The translations under genes were made by a program, and so were the position numbers. This document shows positions 54,408 through 64,000 of a stretch of 64,000 nt of DNA, piece by piece. Under the pieces are notes generated by a model that did not search any database, was not told where the DNA came from, and saw nothing but the letters and a program-made list of their open reading frames with translations. The stretch is from Rhododendron vialii. Lineage: Eukaryota > Streptophyta > Magnoliopsida > Ericales > Ericaceae. Each line of letters starts with the position of its first letter. Within the stretch, counting starts at the first letter, position 1. Where the stretch lies: positions 37,613,501 through 37,677,500 of the forward strand of contig NC_080563.1 in assembly GCF_030253575.1 (NCBI RefSeq). The letters are read 5' to 3'.

Positions 54408-57166
54408 ATGAAGATGCTAGGATGGTGGTTAATGTCAGTGGGTTCACTTCGATTAGCCTCAGTTTGGTTCGGCTTCTTCAACATATGGGCCCTTCGCGTC
54501 GCCGTTTTCTCCAACACCACCAGTTGAGTTGCCTTCTCCAATCCCTCCTATGATCTATTACTCACGAAAACATCTCTTTGCACAATCTTTAGCCTTTTCG
54601 GTTATTTGCTTTTCTTTCTCCAGTTAGAGGATAGTAATGTGTATAAATTGAATTGCAATGGGATTCAGAACAAAATGTGTGTAGATCCAATGCAATAGTT
54701 CCTTGATGGGTTCTGATCTTGGTTCCTTTTAGGCTTTGTTTGGATGGTGGGAATTTTGAACAAAATGTTTATAGATCCAATGCAGTAGTTCCTTGATGGG
54801 TTCTGATCTTGGTTCCTTCTAGGCTTTGTTTGGATGGTGGGAATTTTGAACAAAATGTTCATAGATCCAATGCAGTAGTTCCTTGATGGGTTCTGATCTT
54901 GGCTCCTTCTAGGCTTTGTTTGGATGGTGGGAATTTTGAACAAAATGTTCATAGATCCAATGCAGTAGTTCCTTGATGGGTTCTGATCTTGGTTCCTTTT
55001 AGGCTTTGTTTGGATGGTGAGAATGAGAATGAGGTTTCAGAACTCCCGGTTACTACGGTCGGAATTTACTGAAATAGGAAAGTGATTCTTGATTACCTAT
55101 GCAACTCTGAATCACACTCTCAAACTAAGTAAAAATTTGATCCCACGCATTTGGAGAATGATTTTGTTCACCCTCATTGAAAGAGGGTGAACATTACCCT
55201 CATTGAGTGGTGAAAAAATGTGGATCCAACCACAAACTAACCTCATTACTACCAAAAAGTGTATTGGTCCCGTTGACCCCAAGCAATTTTCACCAATCCG
55301 AGTGAAGGTAATGTTCACCGTCTTTAAATGAAAGTAAACAAAATCGGACTCACGTTTGTCATGCTACTATGCTAGTTTTAGATTTTGCTTCAATCCAGGC
55401 AAACCAAATCAAACCGAGTGTTAAGTCTCAATCAATTGGGGTTAGCTACAGCCTACATGAATCTGTTTTTCCCATTAAGACCTATTGAGGGCATTGTGTT
55501 CCTTCATATGCAATGAAGTTAGATTCTTTTGAACTATCGCTCCTAAAGTCAATTTTGGTATACTCCTGTCTTTAATGCCACCATCTATCATAACCATATC
55601 TTTTCCTTGCTCATTACAACATCCCGCGAGACTATGATAGTCATATCCAAACCATCTTAATCTATTTTTTCTCATCTAATCTTCTGGTGCTACCTTTACC
55701 ATTTTGCGAAGGTTTTCGTTTCTAATTTTATCTTACAAAGTCTTACCACACATTGATCTCAATATTTGAGGCTCAACCCATAAGAAATTAAAACAAACCT
55801 TAAGAAATTAAAAAAAAAAAAAGAAAGGAAAAAGAGAGGTTGCACTATATCAAATTTCTTGAAAGAATATTTTTTGACAAGACTACTGAATTAATCGGAA
55901 CATTAAATTAGGATTATCTCATTTGTCATTTCGGGGTAATCAGATTTCCATCCTCATTCAAGACTAAGGGTAGAATTAGTAGGAATCCCAAATATATCAA
56001 AATCCCGTCATTCCCAGAAACAAACAATTAATCTCATAAAGAAACATTCTCTCTAAAAAAAATGCTGGTAAAGCTTATTCTTATTATGCTATTTGTACCT
56101 CGAACTTCCATAAGAGGTGGACTGGTAGATCTGTAAATGGTGGAAATCAAGGTATGTCTTTTGGTCAATCGAAAGGATGATAAGACTGAAATTGATAATG
56201 GAAATCAAGGTATGTCTTTTGGTCAATAGAAAGGACGATAAGGCTTAAAATGGGGATCGGAAGGCGAGAAGCTGCATTCACAACATAAGACTGAAATCCA
56301 GACATGAGCTTGGTAAATAAGCACATTATCGACTAGGCCAACCGTGGTCTTTAAAGCAAGGTATGGTTGCCATCTCCAGTTTTGACATTGATTGGTTTTG
56401 GTCCTTCGGAGCAATTGGCACCGGAATCCCTCCCTTCCCCAATTTGCTTAAACGCAAAAAGACTGGTCAGTCATGAATCACAATAACTTCTTTGTATAAA
56501 CAACCAAGAGCAAAGAATGTAGAGGCTCATCGGGAAGCATGTCTTATGCTTAGGATAGGTTACATTCTCATGTTTAGCTAGAATCTTGCCGATTGTGATT
56601 GTGGTTGCGATAGATGTATATGGACTGACAGCATCTCGCAGTTAAATCCAGCATAGATAATGTCAGGTCACAAATAATTTGGAAACTAACATACTCATCT
56701 TCATCTATGCGAGAGGAATGGTGCTTAGAAATTATTTGAATCCTATGATGATTAGCTAGCACCCTTGCAGCTTTCGTTTCCAAGACACCTGGCTGATTTA
56801 TGTACTTTTATCTTAAAATCCCAGTAGTCATCCTTTTTTCACTCAATGGTATTGCTCTTTAAATTTTCTTTTATTGGTTTGGCGTGGTGTAAGGATTGAT
56901 CAGCCTTTCCATTATCTTCAGGCCTTAATGCTTTCTCGGTTTCTCCTAATGTTGTGTAGTGACTGAAGTTCATGGAAGGACGTTTGGCGTATGGACACTC
57001 TTGACTTGCACTCTTTGCTTTCTTTGTGCATTTAACCTTGATAACAGGCCGTTATACCTAGCTACTCTTTTGTCATTCATCTACGCCTTCGGTCATTTCC
57101 TGGCAGAATACCTTATATATCAGACCATGGCCATAGCAAATCTGACAACTGTTGGAATCTTTGCAG
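54408..57166 (+). CDS. ERG28: Ergosterol biosynthesis protein 28 homologue, exons 1-2 (partial)
   Basis: Exon 1 (54408-54522) encodes MKMLGWWLMSVGSLRLASVW and continues to VFSNTT. Exon 2 (56960-57166) encodes the highly conserved TEVHGRTFGVWTLLTCTLCF, then LYLATLLSFIYAFGHFLAEY and TTVGIFAG. The junction codon (A/TG) restores the conserved Met before TEVHGR. ERG28 is a small ER membrane scaffold that tethers sterol C-4 demethylation enzymes; four hydrophobic segments are expected and three are seen here. The last exon (about 20 residues, beginning TSIVWM in relatives) is not found in the remaining sequence. Intron 2 opens with GTATTG and contains an antisense copia element. The gene is probably intact beyond the window edge. 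Confidence 0.88.
54661..55021. repeat. 90-bp tandem repeat, four copies, in ERG28 intron 1
   Basis: The unit containing GAACAAAATGTTCATAGATC and AGGCTTTGTTTGGATGGTGG repeats at exact 90-bp spacing (phase marks at 54668, 54758, 54848 and 54938). Copies differ by only a few bases. Because 90 is a multiple of three, a repetitive reverse frame stays open, but nothing suggests it is coding. Confidence 0.95.
55022..56959 (+). other. Rest of ERG28 intron 1
   Basis: AT-rich intron DNA. A short direct repeat GGAAATCAAGGTATGTCTTT occurs at 56142 and 56201. No gene or paired transposon ends are seen. Confidence 0.45.
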
Positions 57167-57860
57167 GTATTGATTTTCTTATAAAGTATGCCATCCTTTG
57201 TACTCATTCTGCTTGACCTTTGCCTTGGTTCTGTTCTTTGTTATCAATTCACCCTTTCCTGCGTAAGAAAAACTTGGTTATGCAGAATGCAAACAATCTT
57301 TAAAGATGAGTGTCATTCCATGGTAATATTTTGATAGGATCCTTGATTACCTTTGCCATAGTCGTTCCTATGTTCAATATTCACACCAAGGATTCTGCTT
57401 GCACAACATCATGTCAAATAACACTATCTTTTCACACACTACTGATTTGTTAAATTATCTTTTTGCCTAAATGCATCTTTCATCTTATGGCGACTCATGT
57501 CTTTTAACAGCAGGCCTCGTATCCAAACATAAATAAATATGCTAATCACAAAAGAAAAAAAATTGTGTTACATAAACCTTGTACTAGAAAGTTTCCGTTA
57601 CTGATCTGGGCAAAGGTTTTCTGTGCAACAAAATGGTAAATGGTGAATGCAGCTTCCAGCTTTTTCTTATTGGTGATGAATACACAAATGTATTTTTAAC
57701 TGATGATATGAACTTTGAATAGAACCATCCGGGTAAAATGGATCCATGTAGCCTACTCCAGTCCAAGGAAGTGTGACGGAGTCCTTGAGTTCTTGCTTCT
57801 AATATTGTTGCTCACTCTCCCATGTTCTCTGCAAAGTCCCACATGCTGAGCTAGCATTCT

Positions 57861-58009
57861 TGTTGTTAGAAAGAGAGAGAAATGAGAAAAGTGTTTAGGG
57901 TTGTTAAGTTACCCTAACACACAAAGACTTTATTTATATTATGAGATACTCATTACAATGAGATAACTAACCAATGTGGGACTAACATAAGCCTGACAAT
58001 ACTCTAACA
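57861..58009 (-). repeat. 3' LTR of the copia element
   Basis: 149 bp. On the minus strand it starts TGTTAGAGTATTGTCAGGC and ends TTTCTAACAACA. It appears identical to the other LTR. This is very short for an autonomous copia element. Confidence 0.95.
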
Positions 58010-58016
58010 CTCCCCT

Positions 58017-61000
58017 TCAAGCTGGAGAGTAAATATCACAAAGTCCCAGCTTGTTACATAACAACTCTAACCGGGGCTTGAACAATGACTTAGTAAACAC
58101 GTCAGCTAACTGAGCACCTGTAGACACAAAGGGAGTAGCTATCACACCACCAACTAACTTCTCGCGCACCAAATGACAATCAACTTCAATATGCTTAGTC
58201 CTCTCATGAAATACCGGATTGGATGCAATGTGAATTGCTGCCTGATTATCACAATACAACGGAATGGGTAATTGCATCTGAAATCCCAGCTCCTCAAGAA
58301 AGGATCTCAGCCAAACAATCTCACATGTGGTATGAGCCATAGCACGGTACTCAGCCTCTGCACTAGACCTTGCAACAACAGTTTGCTTCTTACTCTTCCA
58401 AGTAACTAGGTTGCCACCAACGAAAGTACAATAACCAGTTGTTGAACGCCTGTCAGAAGGTGACCCTGCCCAATCTGCATCCGTAAATGCCTCAACACGA
58501 AAATGACCATTAGAACGGTAAAACAAACCGCGTCCAGGATGAGCCTTAAGGTACTTAACAATGCGAATACAAGCTTCCCAATGTGGAAGACAAGGAGCAG
58601 ACATAAACTGACTCACGGTACTAACAGCAAATGAGATATCAGGACGTGTATTGGTAAGATAATTCAACTTACCAACCAATCGACGATACTGGTCTGGACG
58701 AGGAAATACCTCCCCCTGATCAATGCAGAGTTTCACATTAGGATCCATTGGAGTCTCCACAGATCTAGCTCCCAATAAACCTGTCTCCTCTAGAATATCC
58801 AACACATATTTCCTCTGGGATAGACTGATCCCATCCTTGGACCTCGCTACCTCAATACCTAAGAAATATCTCAGCTTACCCAAGTCTTTAGTGTGGAACT
58901 GACTATGTAAGAACTGTTTTAGCTCATCAATCCCTTTTTGATCATCTCCAGTAATAATAATGTCATCTACATAGACAATGAGCAATACTTTCCCTCGAGC
59001 CGACATAAGGGAGAATACAGAGTGGTCTGATTGACTTCGACACATGCCAAACTTCATAACTGCATCACTAAACTTGCTGAACCACGCTCTAGGAGATTGC
59101 TTAAGTCCATAGAGTGCTTTGCGAAGACGACATACCTTATGATTCTCCCCCTGAGCAACAAACCCAGGTGGTTGCTCCATGTAGACTTCCTCCTGGAGAT
59201 CGCCATGGAGAAAGGCATTTTTGACGTCGAGTTGGAACAACGGCCAACCAAGATTAGCAGCAAGAGAAATAAGAATGCGCACAGAACCAAGCTTGGCAAC
59301 GGGAGAGAACGTTTCTGAAAAATCAACACCATAAGTCTGGGTGTACCCTTTGGCAACCAAACGGGCTTTGTGGCGCTCAACAGTGCCATTAGGAAGGTAC
59401 TTGACAGTATAGACCCAACGACAACCGACAGTAGTTTGACCAGCAGGAAGAGTAACCAACTCCCACGTGCCATTATTATGAAGAGCAGACATTTCATCTT
59501 CCATAGCTTGCCGCCACTCAGACCGTGATAATGCCTCCTGAATAGTGTTAGGAACAAAAACAGAGGAGACAGTAGTAGTGAAAGCACGAAGAGATGGAGA
59601 TAGATGATCATAGGAGATAACCTGAGAAAGAGGATGAGAAGTGCGAGAACAATTAGAAAAACCATATTTTACAGGCGGGTGGCGATTCTCACGAGTCGGA
59701 TAGCGAGGAGCAGGCGGATCTGGCGACGGGGGAGAAGACGGAGGTGCTGGCGAAGACGGTTCGGCAGGCGAGAAGTGTTCTGTATATGGAGGCTGGGTTG
59801 GTGCTGGAGGCTGGGGTGGTGTTGGTGCAGGGGAACGCCGAACATAAACCTGCAAACGATTTGGTATAGTGCCAATTGGAATAGCCATAGGTAACACAGA
59901 CTCTAGGGTAAGGAGGTCATTGGTAGTAATAGGAGCTGAGTAATATGGCAAAGACTCATTAAACGTGACATCAGCACAGACAAAGTGACGACGTAAAGTA
60001 GGAGAGTAACATCGATACCCTTTTTGAGTGTGTGAGTATCCCAGAAAAATACACCGAAAAGACCGAGGGTCAAGTTTACTCCTATCAGGGTCAAGAGCAT
60101 GGACATAACAGGTGCACCCAAAAACGCGAGGAGGTAAGGAATGGAGAGGCCGATCAGGAAATAAGACCGTATGGGGAACCTGACCACCTAGGACCGTAGA
60201 GGGCATGCGATTGACTAAGTAACAGGCAGTGAGGGCAGCGTCGCTCCAATATGACTTAGGAACCTGCATTTGAAATAATAAGGCACGCATAACTTCAGAC
60301 AAGTGCCGAATCTTGCGCTCAGCTACTCCATTTTGTTGTGGAGTCCGAGAGCAAGACGATTGGTGAATAATGCCATGATCATCAAAAAATTGAGAAAGGG
60401 TACTATGAAAATATTCACGGGCATTATCTGAACGAAATGTCTTAATGCACGTATCAAACTGATTCTTAATCTGCATGTAAAAGGATTTAAAAACAGATTT
60501 CAATTCAAATCTCTCTTTCATTAGATAAAGATAAGTGATACGAGAAAAATCATCCACAAAAATAACATAATACTGAAAACCAGAAATACTAGGCACATGA
60601 ATAGGCCCCCAAATGTCTGAATGAACTAATTGAAAAGGACGCAACGCACGACGCTCAACCCTAGGATAAAAACTGACTCGACGATGTTTACTAAACTCAC
60701 AAACTTCACAAACCAACTTATTAATGGAACGACACGAGGGCACAAGTCGCTGCAAACTCTTAAGAGAGGGATGACCAAGACGACAGTGCTGTTGATATGG
60801 AGACTCTGATGTCTGAAGGGCAACAGGTTGAGACACTGTCAAGTAATAGAGGCCACCTCGCTCAATGCCCCCACCAATCTTCCTCCCCGTCGTGAGATCC
60901 TGAAAAACACAACCATGAGGAAGAAATGTAACGGAACAATTTAAAGATTTTGTAAGACGGCTTACAGACATAAGATTAAATGGGAAACGAGGAACATGTA

Positions 61001-61322
61001 ATACAGATGTCAATGTAAGAGAGGAAGAGACAGGAACTGAACCCAAACCAGTAACAGCAGTGGTAGATCCATCAGCTAAGGTAACATGAGATGATCTACC
61101 AACTGGCTGTCGATCACAAAGGAAAACAGATGTACCAGTCATATGATCCGTAGCTCCCGAGTCAATAACCCAAGGAGAGGAAGAAGAGGAGGCAACACAA
61201 GCAATAGATGGACCGGTCTGAGCAAGCGTAGCAGCGGAAGATCCTGTCGTATTCTGAAATGACAATAAGCGCTGGTACTCATCAGCTGAAATAACCAAAC
61301 TATCGGTAGAAGATTGAGCAAA
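58017..61322 (-). CDS. Copia pol polyprotein region
   Basis: About 1100 codons open from just after the TAG at 61323-61325 to a TGA at 58019-58017, in the same frame as gag. In order: aspartic protease (WVIDSGATDHMTG), the zinc-binding and core parts of integrase (HCRLGHPSLKSL, then HSDIWGP, FRSDNAREY and CSRTPQQNGVAER), reverse transcriptase (KARLVAKGYTQTYGVDFSET, LDVKNAFLHGDL, YVDDIIITG), and RNase H (FTDADWAGS, ARSSAEAEYRAM, YCDNQAAIHIASNPVFHERT). All catalytic motifs look intact. There is no obvious ATG near its start, so expression depends on passing the stop or on another mechanism. The pol stop codon overlaps the polypurine tract. Confidence 0.93.
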   Translation of the reverse strand, partial: FAQSSTDSLVISADEYQRLLSFQNTTGSSAATLAQTGPSIACVASSSSSPWVIDSGATDHMTGTSVFLCDRQPVGRSSHVTLADGSTTAVTGLGSVPVSSSLTLTSVLHVPRFPFNLMSVSRLTKSLNCSVTFLPHGCVFQDLTTGRKIGGGIERGGLYYLTVSQPVALQTSESPYQQHCRLGHPSLKSLQRLVPSCRSINKLVCEVCEFSKHRRVSFYPRVERRALRPFQLVHSDIWGPIHVPSISGFQYYVIFVDDFSRITYLYLMKERFELKSVFKSFYMQIKNQFDTCIKTFRSDNAREYFHSTLSQFFDDHGIIHQSSCSRTPQQNGVAERKIRHLSEVMRALLFQMQVPKSYWSDAALTACYLVNRMPSTVLGGQVPHTVLFPDRPLHSLPPRVFGCTCYVHALDPDRSKLDPRSFRCIFLGYSHTQKGYRCYSPTLRRHFVCADVTFNESLPYYSAPITTNDLLTLESVLPMAIPIGTIPNRLQVYVRRSPAPTPPQPPAPTQPPYTEHFSPAEPSSPAPPSSPPSPDPPAPRYPTRENRHPPVKYGFSNCSRTSHPLSQVISYDHLSPSLRAFTTTVSSVFVPNTIQEALSRSEWRQAMEDEMSALHNNGTWELVTLPAGQTTVGCRWVYTVKYLPNGTVERHKARLVAKGYTQTYGVDFSETFSPVAKLGSVRILISLAANLGWPLFQLDVKNAFLHGDLQEEVYMEQPPGFVAQGENHKVCRLRKALYGLKQSPRAWFSKFSDAVMKFGMCRSQSDHSVFSLMSARGKVLLIVYVDDIIITGDDQKGIDELKQFLHSQFHTKDLGKLRYFLGIEVARSKDGISLSQRKYVLDILEETGLLGARSVETPMDPNVKLCIDQGEVFPRPDQYRRLVGKLNYLTNTRPDISFAVSTVSQFMSAPCLPHWEACIRIVKYLKAHPGRGLFYRSNGHFRVEAFTDADWAGSPSDRRSTTGYCTFVGGNLVTWKSKKQTVVARSSAEAEYRAMAHTTCEIVWLRSFLEELGFQMQLPIPLYCDNQAAIHIASNPVFHERTKHIEVDCHLVREKLVGGVIATPFVSTGAQLADVFTKSLFKPRLELLCNKLGLCDIYSPA

Positions 61323-62345
61323 CTATCCAGTATCCTCAGAGACAGTGGCCTGATGAGCCTGAGGAAAACCATACAACTCATAACATGTGTCCACCCAATG
61401 ATTGGTCCCCCCACAGTAAGTACACAACCGAGCACCACGGCCGCGACCACGGCCTCCCCCTGTCGTGCGGCCACCTCGACTAAATGTACGATCACCTCGA
61501 CCACCGATAACAGTATCTGTACGACCAACAGAACCACGGCCATGTATTCCAAAATCGCGGCCACGACCTCTAAACCTAGAATCACTGCCGCGAGCACGAC
61601 CACGGCTGACTGAGAACACAGAGCTATCAGAAACAGCGGAAGTTAAAGCAGAACGGTCAGGAGTCGGGGCAGAAATAGATGATGACTGACGGAGACGACT
61701 GAAAACCTCACTGAGAGGAGGTAAGTCACGAGTCCCTAAAATCTGATTACCCACAGGACCAAAGTTTGATGATGCACCGGAGAGAAACCGAGTGACCCTC
61801 ATACGGTCACGCTGGCGCCGCATAACCTGAATATCAGTAGAAAGTGGCTCACAAATATCCAATTCATTACAAATGCGCCGAAACTTAGCATAATAATCTT
61901 CAAAAGAATCATCACCCTGAGTTATAGCAAAGAAAGACCGATGAAGGTCATATGTGCGACGGAGATTGTCGACACCTGAATACAATTCTTTAGCCTGGGT
62001 CCACACCTCTTTAGCAGTATCACAGAACATTAGAGTACTAGCAACTTGTTCAATCATACTATTCCATAACTCGGAACGAATACGGGCATCAATAGCTTTC
62101 CATGCCCTATATGTTGGTTCATCAGTAGTAGCAGGAGCATCATCAATCAAATAGGAGTCCTCGAATTGACCCATGTAATATACTTCAACGGCTTTAGCCC
62201 AAAGAACATAATTGCCCCCATTTAATGGGGTGGAGGTAATAGGGCGCCTGTCGCGAGACCAAGAGCCACCAGATAAGCTACCAACAAGAGTAGAACTAGT
62301 GCTAGATACAGTACCAGAATCAGAATCCTTCTTCTGCTCAGACAT
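61323..62345 (-). CDS. Copia gag protein
   Basis: 340 aa from the ATG at 62345 (MSEQKKDSDS) to a TAG at 61323. It contains the gag capsid-like region (LNGGNYVLWAKAVEVYYMGQ, then YDLHRSFFAITQGDDSFEDY), an Arg/Gly-rich linker (RGRGRDFGIHGRGSVGR) and a CCHC zinc knuckle (CTYCGGTNHWVDTC). In most copia elements this continues directly into the protease. The frame does so here except for the single TAG. Confidence 0.9.
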   Translation of the reverse strand: MSEQKKDSDSGTVSSTSSTLVGSLSGGSWSRDRRPITSTPLNGGNYVLWAKAVEVYYMGQFEDSYLIDDAPATTDEPTYRAWKAIDARIRSELWNSMIEQVASTLMFCDTAKEVWTQAKELYSGVDNLRRTYDLHRSFFAITQGDDSFEDYYAKFRRICNELDICEPLSTDIQVMRRQRDRMRVTRFLSGASSNFGPVGNQILGTRDLPPLSEVFSRLRQSSSISAPTPDRSALTSAVSDSSVFSVSRGRARGSDSRFRGRGRDFGIHGRGSVGRTDTVIGGRGDRTFSRGGRTTGGGRGRGRGARLCTYCGGTNHWVDTCYELYGFPQAHQATVSEDTG

Positions 62346-63083
62346 TTTACCGGTCAACGGAGAGGCACCAATCAATAAGAACCAACAAGATCAACTAACA
62401 GGAGCAATAACTATCAACAAGCGAACATCAACAGAAGCAAGAACAACTAGAACTGACCACAGCCATAAATACCCAACAGATTGGACGTGCGTTAGACATT
62501 ACAGTCACGGATACGAACTCCATAGATGACGTAGATCCACCAATAACTAAACAGGATAAATCGAACACCGTCCAACCCAAATAAACTGAACAAAACAACT
62601 CCAAAATGTCCGACTTACATCAATATTGAGTAGAAGATAGAGAAACAACGATCACAGGAGGCTGAAATCACATGAATCTGCAACTAGGAGACTCGCCGGA
62701 GTCAGGCGAGGGTCGCCGGAGACTGGGTGACCGCCGGCGAGGGTCGCCGGTGGCTGGGCTGTGGGTGGCGACGGGTTTGAGGCTGGTACAAAAGAGAGTC
62801 GGCAGAGAAAGGAGTAGATATGATAGAGAAAGAAGCAGATCTGGTACAGAAGAGAGTCGCCGGAGTCAGGCGAGGGTCGCCGGAGGGTCGCCGGAGTCAG
62901 GCGATGGCCGGCGAGGGTCGCCGATGACTGGGCGACGGCCGGCGAGGGTCGCCGGCACCTGGGTTGGAGTTGTCAGGCGTAGATCTGATGGTCTTCAGAA
63001 AACTCCACTGTTCACAGCCGAGATTACTGTTCACGACTGTTATGTGGTGGTGGGTGACGTATGGTAGATTTACGGTGGGTTCC
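62346..63083 (-). other. Long untranslated leader of the copia element
   Basis: About 740 bp between primer site and gag. The part at 62680-62960 is GC-rich and internally repetitive, with variants of GGTCGCCGGAGTCAGGCGAG occurring at least five times on the plus strand. It probably holds the dimerisation and packaging signals. Confidence 0.7.
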
Positions 63084-63095
63084 GCTCTGATACCA

Positions 63096-63244
63096 TGTTG
63101 TTAGAAAGAGAGAGAAATGAGAAAAGTGTTTAGGGTTGTTAAGTTACCCTAACACACAAAGACTTTATTTATATTATGAGATACTCATTACAATGAGATA
63201 ACTAACCAATGTGGGACTAACATAAGCCTGACAATACTCTAACA
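63096..63244 (-). repeat. 5' LTR of the copia element
   Basis: 149 bp, apparently identical to 57861-58009. It is followed on the minus strand by the tRNA-iMet primer site at 63095-63084. Confidence 0.95.
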
Positions 63245-63249
63245 ATTCT

Positions 63250-64000
63250 AAACCATGAAGATGCTAGTACTTGGTGGGTAAAATAAAAGGTTAAAAGTTA
63301 GGGACACCCCTGACATTTGGAGATCAGATAGGCATACCCCTCATGTTTGATAAACATCACCATCACCCCCTCACTTTAAGACAATGTATTATCTCCACCC
63401 TTATAAGGAGAGATGGAAATTTTACTCCGTATTTAGAAAAAAGAGGGGATCAAAATTTGTAACAAAGATGGAAGAACTTTTGCCCCTGGAGATCCCATTG
63501 GACTTGCTTTTTGGGCAAAGAAGTCAATTAAAGGTGTCCCTTATTTTTATCCCCCCAAAAGAAATGAAGTTAATACTTATTCCAGAGTTTTATTTCCTGC
63601 TTCATCAAGCTTACAAATGAAGCATCAGTAAATAGGAGAATGGTGCGCCTGCTGGGATATCCTGGGCAAGTTAAGAATGTCCGTGTAGATATTTGCCTCC
63701 ACACCACCCTTGTTAGCCCTTAAACATTTGAAGTCCTTTATCGTGCCCAAACTCCAGACATTTGAATCAGAGAGGTTGTTGGTTCTGAGTAACTTTTACC
63801 CCTAAATCACGCTTCAATTGCTCATCTACTATTGAAAATCTCTTGCACTTGAAATGCCACCTAACCCCTTATTTCCGAGTTCGAGCCGAATCTACCTAGG
63901 TTTGCTGTCAATCCAGAGTTGTTGGGTAATCTACGTCATGTGTGATACTTGTTGAAGGATAGCTTGGTGCATTTTGCGATGTGTGTCATTTTGTGCACAC
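63250..64000 (+). other. Continuation of ERG28 intron 2
   Basis: AT-rich DNA with the repeat-like phrases GGGACACCCCTGACATTTGG and ATACCCCTCATGTTTGATAA. No exon matching the ERG28 C-terminus is recognisable up to the window end. Confidence 0.4.

Larger units (their letters stand above)
57856..63249 (-). mobile_element. Young Ty1/copia retrotransposon in ERG28 intron 2
   Basis: The element is 57861-63244 (5384 bp), with target duplication ATTCT (57856-57860 and 63245-63249). The two 149-bp LTRs (63096-63244 as 5' LTR, 57861-58009 as 3' LTR on the minus strand) look identical base by base. A tRNA-iMet primer site TGGTATCAGAGC is at 63095-63084, and the polypurine tract GAAGGGGAG at 58018-58010. 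Gag, protease, integrase, reverse transcriptase and RNase H are all present in copia order. The only visible lesion is an in-frame TAG between gag and pol. It lies antisense to ERG28. Confidence 0.95.

Noticed and set aside
54661..55021. Repetitive reverse frame of 95 codons over the 90-bp repeats
   Set aside because: It stays open only because the unit length is a multiple of three; it lies in an ERG28 intron and has no family.
59031..61689. Several 65-203-codon frames overlapping the copia element
   Set aside because: All are shadows of the gag and pol frames on the same or opposite strand.

Overview
The window is nuclear DNA of a flowering plant, most likely a eudicot. It has spliceosomal introns with plant-like GT/GC...AG borders, AT-rich non-coding DNA, long (GA)n and (TA)n tracts, plant gene families (amino acid permease, plastid ribosomal protein PSRP6, RCD1/SRO-type WWE domain, vicilin-like cupin), and plant transposons of several orders. 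I cannot fix the species.

Layout. From 1 to 3.6 kb is a block of small transposons: a hAT-type element with a hairpin element nested inside, a Tourist-like MITE and a Stowaway MITE. From 3711 to 12652 (+) lies a complete seven-exon amino acid permease gene (487 codons, AAP6-like). Its introns hold several hairpin and hAT elements, and one intron has a GC donor. A convergent seven-exon gene on the minus strand (19750 to 14897) encodes a five-KH-domain RNA-binding protein of 665 residues. From 20 to 30 kb is repeat-rich: a 188-bp tandem duplication, a 1-kb hAT element with an exact 8-bp target duplication, a ~1.3-kb diverged tandem duplication, a candidate minus-strand promoter near 26.0 kb and a 991-bp Harbinger-like element.

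From 31.7 to 33.4 kb are five exons of a decayed anthranilate phosphoribosyltransferase gene. A 7.5-kb non-autonomous LTR retrotransposon follows (34067-41589, 1.8-kb LTRs, tRNA-Asp primer site, gag-like ORF, no polymerase). Two exons of a vicilin-like cupin come next (42.3-42.7 kb), also a relic. The 43-46.2 kb stretch is duplicated repeat DNA with two inverted TRIM-like elements. At 46760-47401 is a compact gene for a protein with only an RCD1-like WWE domain, its TATA box immediately beside MITE-like sequence.

From 50.7 to 52.0 kb a Harbinger-like element sits inside a hAT-type element. PSRP6 (minus strand, 52532-52188) and ERG28 (plus strand, from 54408) are divergent housekeeping genes. 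ERG28 exons 1 and 2 are present. Its intron 2 carries a very young 5.4-kb copia element (57861-63244, identical 149-bp LTRs, ATTCT target duplication) in antisense orientation, and the last exon is not seen before the window ends.

The genes do not form one pathway. The common theme is layered transposition: nearly every intron and intergenic gap is explained by identifiable elements, many with readable target-site duplications. The most interesting items are the WWE-only gene, the clustered CGTATCGATACG palindromes in the long LTRs, the in-frame stop between gag and pol of an otherwise intact young copia element, and a 44-bp hAT remnant.
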